This document shows positions 16,690 through 24,038 of a stretch of 25,975 nucleotides of DNA, in pieces; the stretch's first letter is position 1, and the number at the start of each line of letters is the position of its first letter. The notes under the pieces were generated by a model. That model ran no database searches. It saw nothing but the letters and a program-made list of their open reading frames with translations, and was not told where the DNA came from. The translations under genes and the position numbers were made by a program. This stretch comes from CAKUIA01 sp034180465. GTDB taxonomy: Bacteria > Verrucomicrobiota > Verrucomicrobiia > Opitutales > Intestinicryptomonadaceae. The stretch is taken from positions 1 through 25,975 of the forward strand of contig JAXFOH010000066.1 of assembly GCA_034180465.1 (NCBI GenBank). The letters are read 5' to 3'.

Positions 16690-17117
16690 AAATACCTTCT
16701 TTCTATTGCAGTCTCAAGCAATTCGGCGTCTAGCACAAGGCATTTGGTGCCAAAGTAGTCGAATGCGGCACATTCAAACATTGCGTTTTCGTCGTCGTAG
16801 GGTTCGCATTCGGCGTTTACCACCCCAAAAATATCGTCTACTAAAAAAGCAACCTTAAGCTTGCCGAATATGCAAACAATAGACATCTTTGGGTATTGCG
16901 CGCATATTTCGTTGGTATTTATCCCCAAAATTTTCGGCAAATTTGCAACAATTACAATTTCGCCGCCTATGTTTGATATGCCCGCAATTCTGCCGTTGTC
17001 TATGTGCGGCAGCGAGTGTATCGACTGCAGCAATGCCGGCTTATACACAAAAGCAATGTCGAATGCAAAAAGGGTGTCTTTGCACTTGAATACAATGTAG
17101 CTGTTGTGTTTTTGCAT
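16686..17117 (-). CDS. cheW: CheW-like chemosensory coupling protein
   Basis: CheW proteins link receptor tips to the CheA P5 domain in cytoplasmic arrays. The 143-residue protein is a single CheW domain: YIVFKCKDTLFAFD (7-20), ISNIGGEIVIVANLPKILG (47-65), MSIVCIFGKLKVAFLVDDIFGVV (about 77-99) and a final LVLDAELL strand. In E. coli CheW the corresponding motif is NLRG, whose Arg62 contributes to receptor and kinase contacts; here it is NIGG (Gly51), so that Arg is lost. The ATG overlaps the receptor stop by one base (TAATG) and the TGA overlaps the cheA GTG by 4 nt. The three proteins are therefore almost certainly made together. At only 143 residues it is slightly shorter than typical CheW. 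Confidence 0.9.
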   Translation of the reverse strand: MQKHNSYIVFKCKDTLFAFDIAFVYKPALLQSIHSLPHIDNGRIAGISNIGGEIVIVANLPKILGINTNEICAQYPKMSIVCIFGKLKVAFLVDDIFGVVNAECEPYDDENAMFECAAFDYFGTKCLVLDAELLETAIERRYL

Positions 17118-19324
17118 TATTCTTTTGTGGAGAATTTTGAAATTTCGTATGTGATTTTTTCGACCGCAAAATTAAGTTCGCGGCGCATTTCCAAAAACTG
17201 CGCAAGCAGTGCCGACGATTGGTTTGAGCTTTTTATCATAGCCGAAATAGAGCCCTTTAGCTGCGACGCCTTAAGGCTTTGCGACGAGATGGAATCTCTG
17301 ATTTTGCCGAGTTCGGGTATAATGTCATCTATTGCCACTGCTGTTTTTTCGAAAAGCACAAAGCTGTCTAAAACCTGTCGGGCGGCCTTAGAAATGTCGT
17401 CGCCAAGCTTGGCGGTCTCCTCTTTCGACACGTTTGCCGCCGACATCATATCGTCTATAATCATTGCCGCGCTTTTCGATTCGCCGTTGGTAAGCTTTGC
17501 CAGCCTTGAAATTTCGCGCGCAATCCTTAAAAATTCGCCCGATTTGCCCTCCGACTTTTCCGCTTCTATAGCAGCCGTTATGCTAAGCAGGTTCGACTGC
17601 GCCGCAATTTTGTCTATTCGCTCCAAAACAAGCTGGGCTTTTTTTGCCCTGTCTTTTATAAGGTCTATCCTCTCGCCGACAATTTTTGCCGCGCCAACCA
17701 AACTGTCGGAAAATTCCGCCGCATTTCTAATCTGCTTTTTGCCCGACTGCGTTGTAAGCGCGCTTGCCTTTGTCGTTTGAGAAAGAGATGAGACGTTTTC
17801 AAAAATATCCTTTGCCGATTTTTCCATTTGGTCGGAATTTCGGTCTATCTCGCCCATTGCTGCACCGAAATTCCTTACCGATTCGCCGTATTCGGTAGAT
17901 GCCGACGTAATTTTTTCGGCAGATTCTAGGAGCCTGTAGTTTGCGTTTTTTGTCTCCTTAACAAGGGCTGCAATTCTCGAGGCAAGCAAATACATTGCGT
18001 TGTTAAGCTTTGCAGTTTCGTCGCGGCTCGGGGGAACTTCCTTTATGGCAACGGCTGTTTTGCCCGCCGCCAAACTTTCGGCGGCGGTAGTGGCATTCTT
18101 TATTTTGGATATAAACCCGTTCGAGAACAAAAGCGTAAAAAGAAATATCGCAAAGCCCGCAGCAATTTCCAGAAAAGAGTTTATAAAAGTGTCGTTTAAG
18201 TCGGCATATAGCGAATTTTTTGGGGCAATTTGCACCAAAACCCAGTTGCTTGGGCGAATTGGTACAAAAGACACCGCATATTCCGAATTCGCCTTTTCGT
18301 CGGCAAAGAACGACACATTTGCCGCCTTGTATTCGTTTTTGGTTACGTTTCTTAAAATGTCGCGGTAAAGGGTGCTAAAGCGCGAAAAGTCGGTCTGCGC
18401 CGAAACGCTTTCGTCGCGCACAAGCTTGCCGTTTTTAGACTGCAAAAACGAGGTGTTAAAAGTGTCGTTGTCTTTATTTGTGTAAAGGTCGTCTACCGAC
18501 GCCGTGCAAATCGACATATCCTTCGTGCACGATATTATCTTGTTTTGGTCGCTTATAAGGAAAAATACGGCGTCTTTGGTAGACTTGTATTTTTCGAGCA
18601 TATCGGCAATGTAGTTTAAATTTCTGTCGAAGGCAACTTCGCCCGCAAAACGGTCGTCTACAATAATTGGGTAGGCGTATTCAACCGTTAAAACCGAGTT
18701 GTTGTAAATGTTCGGCTGGGTTATAAGGGGCCCTATTTCGTTAGAAGTTAAAAACTTGTTCTTTATGCCCGAATAGTATTCCGAGCTTTCCATGCCAACA
18801 AGAGGCTCCATTTCAAGCCTGTCGTTCTTGCGCTTCCAGTAGCACAAAAATCTGCCGTTTTGGGTGTTTTCAACCCAGTTTTCAATGCTTTCGCTTGTGG
18901 GATTGTTTTTAAAGTCGTACGAATCGAAAAAGTTTTTCGACAGCTTTTCGGGCGAGTCTCTAAGCTCTATAAGCGACTTATACGCCTTCATATCGTTAAA
19001 ATCGGCGTTCGGCTCGTACGAAACAGAGCATCCCGAAAAGTTCCTGAACTTTGCAAGCATATCCTTCATATAGGCAACGCTTGCGGTTCTGTTGCCGAAA
19101 AGCGAAGTGCCCAAAACGCTTGCGGTAGAAGTTACCAGCGTAATGCCTTCGGTATTGCCCTTCGAAATTACCGCAGCGGCGTTCTGCGTGTCGGCAACAA
19201 AGGCTTCGTCTGAAAGCTTTTTGTGGACCAGAAAATCGCTTTGCGAGTCGTACAAGCTAATGGCGGTTATGGCGCACAAAACGGGCAGTATGAAATATAG
19301 GAAAATTTTTACGCGCAGCGTCAT
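17117..19324 (-). CDS. Methyl-accepting chemotaxis-type receptor with periplasmic sensor
   Basis: It is a transmembrane receptor that controls CheA. The 735 residues comprise TM1 (about 6-24), a large extracytoplasmic sensor (about 28-383, probably double-CACHE: TVEYAYPIIVDDRFAGEVAFD at about 213-233 fits the membrane-distal pocket), TM2 (about 384-403), HAMP (about 404-456) and a coiled-coil signalling domain. The hairpin tip at 571-608 reads IAAQSNLLSITAAIEAEKSE, then GEFLRIAREISRLA. It keeps the IEAEK and AREI-RLA pattern that I recall from WspA-like receptors rather than flagellar AARAGE. The usual GRGFAVVA is replaced by SGEFLRIA. No CheR-tethering C-terminal pentapeptide is present; it ends STKE. 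It is the first gene of the operon, divergent from recN over a 139-bp gap. The ligand cannot be read from sequence. Confidence 0.9.
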   Translation of the reverse strand: MTLRVKIFLYFILPVLCAITAISLYDSQSDFLVHKKLSDEAFVADTQNAAAVISKGNTEGITLVTSTASVLGTSLFGNRTASVAYMKDMLAKFRNFSGCSVSYEPNADFNDMKAYKSLIELRDSPEKLSKNFFDSYDFKNNPTSESIENWVENTQNGRFLCYWKRKNDRLEMEPLVGMESSEYYSGIKNKFLTSNEIGPLITQPNIYNNSVLTVEYAYPIIVDDRFAGEVAFDRNLNYIADMLEKYKSTKDAVFFLISDQNKIISCTKDMSICTASVDDLYTNKDNDTFNTSFLQSKNGKLVRDESVSAQTDFSRFSTLYRDILRNVTKNEYKAANVSFFADEKANSEYAVSFVPIRPSNWVLVQIAPKNSLYADLNDTFINSFLEIAAGFAIFLFTLLFSNGFISKIKNATTAAESLAAGKTAVAIKEVPPSRDETAKLNNAMYLLASRIAALVKETKNANYRLLESAEKITSASTEYGESVRNFGAAMGEIDRNSDQMEKSAKDIFENVSSLSQTTKASALTTQSGKKQIRNAAEFSDSLVGAAKIVGERIDLIKDRAKKAQLVLERIDKIAAQSNLLSITAAIEAEKSEGKSGEFLRIAREISRLAKLTNGESKSAAMIIDDMMSAANVSKEETAKLGDDISKAARQVLDSFVLFEKTAVAIDDIIPELGKIRDSISSQSLKASQLKGSISAMIKSSNQSSALLAQFLEMRRELNFAVEKITYEISKFSTKE

Positions 19325-19404
19325 ATAAAAAATTTGTTTGTTATTGGCTTTATATTGACGCGATTGGGCTTTTCTTCAAGAATAAAGAAAAAGCTTAACA
19401 AAAC

Positions 19405-19433
19405 TTGAAAGATTTTTCAAAACGTTCAATATT
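19405..19433 (+). promoter_or_regulatory. Candidate recN promoter in the receptor/recN divergent gap
   Basis: TTGAAA (19405-19410), a 17-nt spacer and AATATT (19428-19433) lie 30 nt before the recN ATG. The -35 is also half of a small inverted repeat, TTGAAA (19405-19410) and TTTCAA (19415-19420), where a repressor could act. On the other strand TTGAAG, 19 nt, TATAAA is a possible receptor promoter. I see no clear LexA-type box. Both calls are weak. Confidence 0.3.
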
Positions 19434-19463
19434 GTCTGTCAAAAATTATACGACTTAAAACAA

Positions 19464-21131
19464 ATGCTCTGCTCGATAAACATTGCCGACTTGGCGTTAA
19501 TGAAAAAGGCCCAAATAGATTTCGATTCGGGCTTGTGCGTTCTCACGGGCGAAACGGGAGCTGGCAAAAGCGTGCTGTTAAGCGCAATTTCGCTTTTGGC
19601 GGGTTCGCGCGCCCCAAAAGAGCTTGTGCCAAAAAACGCCGAAATTTCGCTTGTAGAGGGCGTTTTATATTTTGCCGATAGCGACGAAATAGACGCGTTT
19701 TTATCGGAATCGGGCGCAAACAAATGCCAAGAGGGGCAGTTGGTAATTTCAAGAAGAATCTATAAAGACAAGCCTTCGAAGTGCTATGTAAACGGTTCGT
19801 TTGCAACGCTTTCGCTTTTGACAAAGCTGGGCAGATTTTGGGTGGATTTTCACGGTTCGCGCGAGCCGCAAAAGCTTTTAAATACAGCCTTCCAGCTTGA
19901 TATGCTAGATTCCTACTCGGGGTGTTCGCAAAAAAAACGCCCTTATTTGGAGCTTTTAAAACAGCGAAACGCCCTTGTAAAACAGGCCGAAGAACTGCGC
20001 AGTGCGCGCAAGCTTGGCGCCGACGAGCTTGAATTTATAAACGCGCAAATTAAATCGCTGGAAACCCTTAACCCTACCGACGAAAACATTGCCGAAATAG
20101 AGGCTAAATATAAATTGGCAAGCGCGGCAAGCCATGTTATGGCAAGTGCGGGGCAAATATATTCCTTGTTAGACGGCTCCGACGGGGTTTGCCAGCTTTT
20201 GGCAAAGGCGTATAAACAGGCTGCGTCCTTTGCGCAGGCTAGCGAAGACGCCCAGTCGATATGCGACAGAATTCAGTCGCTTAGCGTAGAGTCTTTCGAT
20301 ATTGCGCAAAGCTGCAAAGATTTGGCAGACTCTACAAATATGACCTCTGCCGAAGTTGAAAGCATAAACGCAAAGATGGGCGAATACCTTTCGCTCTCCA
20401 GAAAATACGGGGCTTCGGCCGAAAATTTAAGAGAGGCTTTAGGGTCGCTAAAAAAGAAGGTTGCAATGCAGTCGAACGTAAAGGAAACGCTTGCGAAAAT
20501 AGGCGAAGACATTGCCGAAATAAACGCAAAGCTAAAGCCCTATGCCGACGAAATTTTTGCAGCCAGAACCGTTGGAGCAAAGCGTTTGCAAACGCAGGCT
20601 TTAAGCGTAATGAAAAAGTTGGGCTTTAAAAAGCCCAGTTTCGAGATTTTTATAACAAGACAAAACGAATTCGACCAAAATTGCGGCAGCGTTTGCGAAT
20701 TTATGTTTTCGGGCAACCCGGGGCACGAATTGGCGCCGCTTGCAAAAGTCGCTTCTAGCGGAGAAATTGCAAGGGTTATGCTTTCGCTAAAAAGCTGCTT
20801 TGCTGCCGCCGACAAAACCCCGCTTTTGGTATTCGACGAAGTAGATTCGAACGTTGGCGGTGAAATAGGCGCGCAAGTCGGGCACGAGCTTAAAATTTTG
20901 GCGAAAGACCATCAGGTTTTGTGCGTTACCCACCTGCCGCAGGTTGCGGCTCAGGCCGATTGGCACTTGCTGGTAGAAAAGTCGGTTGGCGAAAATTCAA
21001 CCGAGGTATCTATACGCCAAATAGGCAAAGACAAGCCTGCAAGGGTTTCGGAATTGGCCAGAATGCTTGGCGACAGAAATTCGGATTCGGCATTGGCGCA
21101 CGCAAAAGAACTTTTGGAGAACAATTTATAA
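19464..21131 (+). CDS. recN: DNA repair protein RecN
   Basis: RecN is an SMC-like ATPase that acts early in double-strand break repair. The 555 residues match the family. Walker A GETGAGKS is at 29-36 in the N-terminal half-ATPase. A long helical coiled-coil region lies at about 150-400, including the LGADELEFINAQIKSLE and DIAEINAKLKP stretches. The C-terminal half has the signature ASSGEIARVMLSLK and Walker B LLVFDEVDSNVGGE, where the usual form is FDEVDTGIGG, then VLCVTHLPQVAAQA. The leader is AT-rich with no Shine-Dalgarno motif. ftsK follows immediately (TAA then ATG, no spacer), so the two are likely cotranscribed and coupled. In many bacteria recN is SOS-regulated; no operator is evident here. 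Confidence 0.96.
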   Translation: MLCSINIADLALMKKAQIDFDSGLCVLTGETGAGKSVLLSAISLLAGSRAPKELVPKNAEISLVEGVLYFADSDEIDAFLSESGANKCQEGQLVISRRIYKDKPSKCYVNGSFATLSLLTKLGRFWVDFHGSREPQKLLNTAFQLDMLDSYSGCSQKKRPYLELLKQRNALVKQAEELRSARKLGADELEFINAQIKSLETLNPTDENIAEIEAKYKLASAASHVMASAGQIYSLLDGSDGVCQLLAKAYKQAASFAQASEDAQSICDRIQSLSVESFDIAQSCKDLADSTNMTSAEVESINAKMGEYLSLSRKYGASAENLREALGSLKKKVAMQSNVKETLAKIGEDIAEINAKLKPYADEIFAARTVGAKRLQTQALSVMKKLGFKKPSFEIFITRQNEFDQNCGSVCEFMFSGNPGHELAPLAKVASSGEIARVMLSLKSCFAAADKTPLLVFDEVDSNVGGEIGAQVGHELKILAKDHQVLCVTHLPQVAAQADWHLLVEKSVGENSTEVSIRQIGKDKPARVSELARMLGDRNSDSALAHAKELLENNL

Positions 21132-23984
21132 ATGGCAAAAAAAACAAAATGCGAGGAAATGGACAAAGTTAAGGGCGCAAGAAGGCCCTTGCTTGGCTCG
21201 TTTCTTATTTTTATAGGTATAATTTTTGCACTGGCCGCCTTCGATTACAAACCAGGGCAGGAGATATTTTTTAGGGATTCCGTTTTTGGATTTTTGTCGT
21301 CTACAAGCGAAAGTTTGGGCTCGAACATATGCGGCAGGCTTGGGGCGACAATTACGGCATTCGGTCTTTGGCTTTTCGGCTGCGCGTATTATATGGTAGT
21401 TGTCTTGTGCTTGTGGACAAGCCTTTTGTGCTTTAAGCGAAGCCCCAGGCTTTTAAGCTGCTCGGGCAAAATATGTATGCCGCTTATGGTGTTTTCGCTG
21501 GCGGTTTTAGGCGCTATCCTGCAAAGGGCTTTCAACCCCAATATGGGCATAGAGAGTTTTTCTTCGGCGTATTTTAGGAACGGTTGGGGCGGCATTATTG
21601 CCTTGCCTCTTTTTGAAAATTTTTTAAAGCCCACAATAAATGTGGCGGGTTGCGCTTTGTTGTTTGGCGCGGTATATTTTGCCTGCCTTATTGTTGTTTT
21701 TGTTGAAAAGCCTTCCGTTTTGGCAAAGAATATATGGGAGCTTTTAAAGAAAACGCCCGCCGCCCTTGCGGCCTTTACAATGTGGCTGCTTAAATTCTTG
21801 CGAAGCGCAATTTTATTTTTGTTGCGCGCGCCCCGAAAAAATTTGCAAAAAGAAGAGTGCGAATCGGCAAGCCCGCTTTTCGATAAAAACGAAGTTGATT
21901 TGCAAAATCCCTTCGGCGAAGACATGCCCCCAGAAGGCGAACCCCAGCAAGATTCAGCTGCCGGAATGCAAGAGGCTTTCCGTCTTGTCGAACAGGGGCA
22001 GGAAGTGCAAGGCCCCGAAAGCGGCGAGCAATCCATGCAAAACCCCTTTGAAACCGAAGATTCTTTTGTGCAACCTGTTGTAGACAACCCTGTTGTGTCG
22101 GGGCGGCCTTTAAGCGATACAGAAACTAATAATTCCTTTGAGCCTTTTAGTTTTGAAGGCGTAGCCCAAAGCCAACAAGCGGCGTCGGAATCTGTATCTA
22201 TGCAGCCAGATTCCCTTTTCGAGCCTGCGCTAGGGCAACCCCATCAGTTGCCCGAACACGGTGGCATAGATAACGACAAGTTTTTTGAAGTTATCCAGCC
22301 GCAGGTAGACTCGGAATTTGAGCCGGAAGAACAACCTGCGCAAAAAGCAGCGTCTTTAAACAAAAAGCTCAGTGTTGCGTCTGAAAAGGAAACTTTAAAT
22401 ATAGAATATTTTAAGCCTGTAGACATTGTAGAGCCTAGAAAAGAAGATGTCAAAAAGGGCGATTATGTATTCCCTTCGCTAGACTTGCTTGCCTCGCCCC
22501 CCGAGCATGTAGAAGGCGGTGAAGACTATCAAGGCAGAATGAATGAAATTATAAGAGTATTGGAAACATTCTCTATTAAGGTTTTTCAGGATACTGTGCA
22601 AACAGGCCCCGTAATTACCCGCTACGAAGTTAAGCCCGCCCCCGGCGTAAGGCTAAGTCGCATATTAAGTTTGGAAAAAGACATTGCCCTTGGTATGGCG
22701 GCCGAAAAGGTAAGGGTTATTGCCCCGGTTCCGGGCAAGGGAACGGTTGGCATAGAAGTTCCAAACAAAAACAGGCAGGGCGTGTTTATTAAAGACATTT
22801 TGCAGTCGCCAGCCTGGCACAATTCGAAGGCCGAAATACCCATTGCTTTGGGCAAGGACGTAACTGGGAAACCCATAGTGCTGGACTTGGCAAAAATGCC
22901 CCACGCGCTTATTGCGGGGTCCACGGGCAGCGGCAAAAGTGTATGTATGAATTCTATAATAGCCTCTATGCTATACCACCTTACCCCCGAAGACGTGCGC
23001 TTTATTATGGTAGACCCGAAGGTGGTAGAGCTTCAGGTATACAACGCATTGCCGCATATGCTTGTTCCCGTTATAACCGATCCGAAGCGCGTGCCTGCAG
23101 CCCTTAAGTGGCTGGTTTCGGAAATGAAAAATAGGTACGAAATTTTCAGCAAATGTCAGGTAAGAAACATTGCAGCCTTTAACGCAAAAATTTTAAAAGA
23201 CCACCGCGAGGCAGAAAAAGCCAAAGAGTTCGAAGCTTCGCTAACGCCCGAAGAGCGTTCCGAAATTGCGTCCATGCAAGAGGAAAATTCTTCGGCAGAC
23301 GAAGACGAAATTAAAATTCCAGATACAAAACTGCCCTATATTGTTTGCATTATAGACGAGTTGGCAGACTTGATGATGGTTGCAGGCAAAGAGGTTGAAG
23401 CGCTTATAATGCGTCTAACACAAGTAGGCAGAGCCGCGGGCGTGCACTTGCTTGTGGCCACCCAAAGGCCTTCTACAAACGTTATTACGGGCGTAATTAA
23501 GGCAAACTTGCCAACGCGTATTGCATTTAGGGTGGCTGCTCTTGTAGACAGCCGCACCATATTAGACGCAAAGGGCGCCGAAATGCTTATAGGCACCGGC
23601 GATATGCTATTTGTCCCCCCGGGATCTTCCGACCCCGTAAGGGCGCAAGGCGCGTTTTTGTCGGACCAGGAAATTGTTTCGATTGTAGACGCCCTTAAGG
23701 TAAACGGCGAGCCGCAATATGTTCAGGAAATTCAAGACCATTTAGACTCGGCGTTGGAGGGCGAAGATGGCTCGGGCGATGGCGACACCGACAATTCGGG
23801 CGACCCTTTGGTGCACAATGCAATAGAGGTTATCCGCACAAACAAAAAGGCTAGCATTTCGTTTTTGCAGCGCAAGTTGCAAATAGGCTACAATAGGTCT
23901 GCCAGAATTATGGAAATTTTGGAAGAGCGCGGCATTGTCGGTCCCGAAAAAGGGTCAAGCGCACCGCGCGATATTTACCTATAA
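21132..23984 (+). CDS. ftsK: DNA translocase FtsK
   Basis: FtsK pumps chromosome ends through the closing division septum and activates dimer resolution. The 950 residues include an N-terminal membrane domain with about four or five hydrophobic segments (about 18-35, 76-98, 115-131, 174-197, and possibly 216-233). A Pro/Glu/Gln/Ser-rich cytoplasmic linker runs from about 238 to 430. The translocase motor follows, with Walker A GSTGSGKS (596-603), MVDPKVVELQVYN, Walker B CIIDELADLMM (about 738-748) and VATQRPSTNVITG. A charged insertion of Glu, Asp and Lys (about 685-730) precedes Walker B. The C-terminal winged-helix gamma domain (about 892-950: ISFLQRKLQIGYNRSARIMEILEERGIVG) would read polar DNA motifs. 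The start directly abuts the recN stop with no ribosome-binding site of its own. Confidence 0.96.
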   Translation: MAKKTKCEEMDKVKGARRPLLGSFLIFIGIIFALAAFDYKPGQEIFFRDSVFGFLSSTSESLGSNICGRLGATITAFGLWLFGCAYYMVVVLCLWTSLLCFKRSPRLLSCSGKICMPLMVFSLAVLGAILQRAFNPNMGIESFSSAYFRNGWGGIIALPLFENFLKPTINVAGCALLFGAVYFACLIVVFVEKPSVLAKNIWELLKKTPAALAAFTMWLLKFLRSAILFLLRAPRKNLQKEECESASPLFDKNEVDLQNPFGEDMPPEGEPQQDSAAGMQEAFRLVEQGQEVQGPESGEQSMQNPFETEDSFVQPVVDNPVVSGRPLSDTETNNSFEPFSFEGVAQSQQAASESVSMQPDSLFEPALGQPHQLPEHGGIDNDKFFEVIQPQVDSEFEPEEQPAQKAASLNKKLSVASEKETLNIEYFKPVDIVEPRKEDVKKGDYVFPSLDLLASPPEHVEGGEDYQGRMNEIIRVLETFSIKVFQDTVQTGPVITRYEVKPAPGVRLSRILSLEKDIALGMAAEKVRVIAPVPGKGTVGIEVPNKNRQGVFIKDILQSPAWHNSKAEIPIALGKDVTGKPIVLDLAKMPHALIAGSTGSGKSVCMNSIIASMLYHLTPEDVRFIMVDPKVVELQVYNALPHMLVPVITDPKRVPAALKWLVSEMKNRYEIFSKCQVRNIAAFNAKILKDHREAEKAKEFEASLTPEERSEIASMQEENSSADEDEIKIPDTKLPYIVCIIDELADLMMVAGKEVEALIMRLTQVGRAAGVHLLVATQRPSTNVITGVIKANLPTRIAFRVAALVDSRTILDAKGAEMLIGTGDMLFVPPGSSDPVRAQGAFLSDQEIVSIVDALKVNGEPQYVQEIQDHLDSALEGEDGSGDGDTDNSGDPLVHNAIEVIRTNKKASISFLQRKLQIGYNRSARIMEILEERGIVGPEKGSSAPRDIYL

Positions 23985-24038
23985 AAATGTTTGGCAAAAC
24001 GCCGTATTTTAAGCTAACGTGTATGAGACAAAGTTTTT

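Noticed and set aside
17004..17780. 258-residue open frame antisense to the receptor and cheW
   Set aside because: It crosses the overlap of two strongly supported genes, has Ser/Phe/Ala-rich shadow composition and no motif.
19325..19463. Flagellar sigma-28 promoter for the chemosensory operon
   Set aside because: A GCCAATAA resembling the -10 is present on the minus strand, but no TAAA-type -35 lies at the required distance.
21389..22087. 232-residue open frame antisense to ftsK
   Set aside because: It lies opposite the low-complexity linker and membrane segments of ftsK; Ser/Cys-rich shadow without features.
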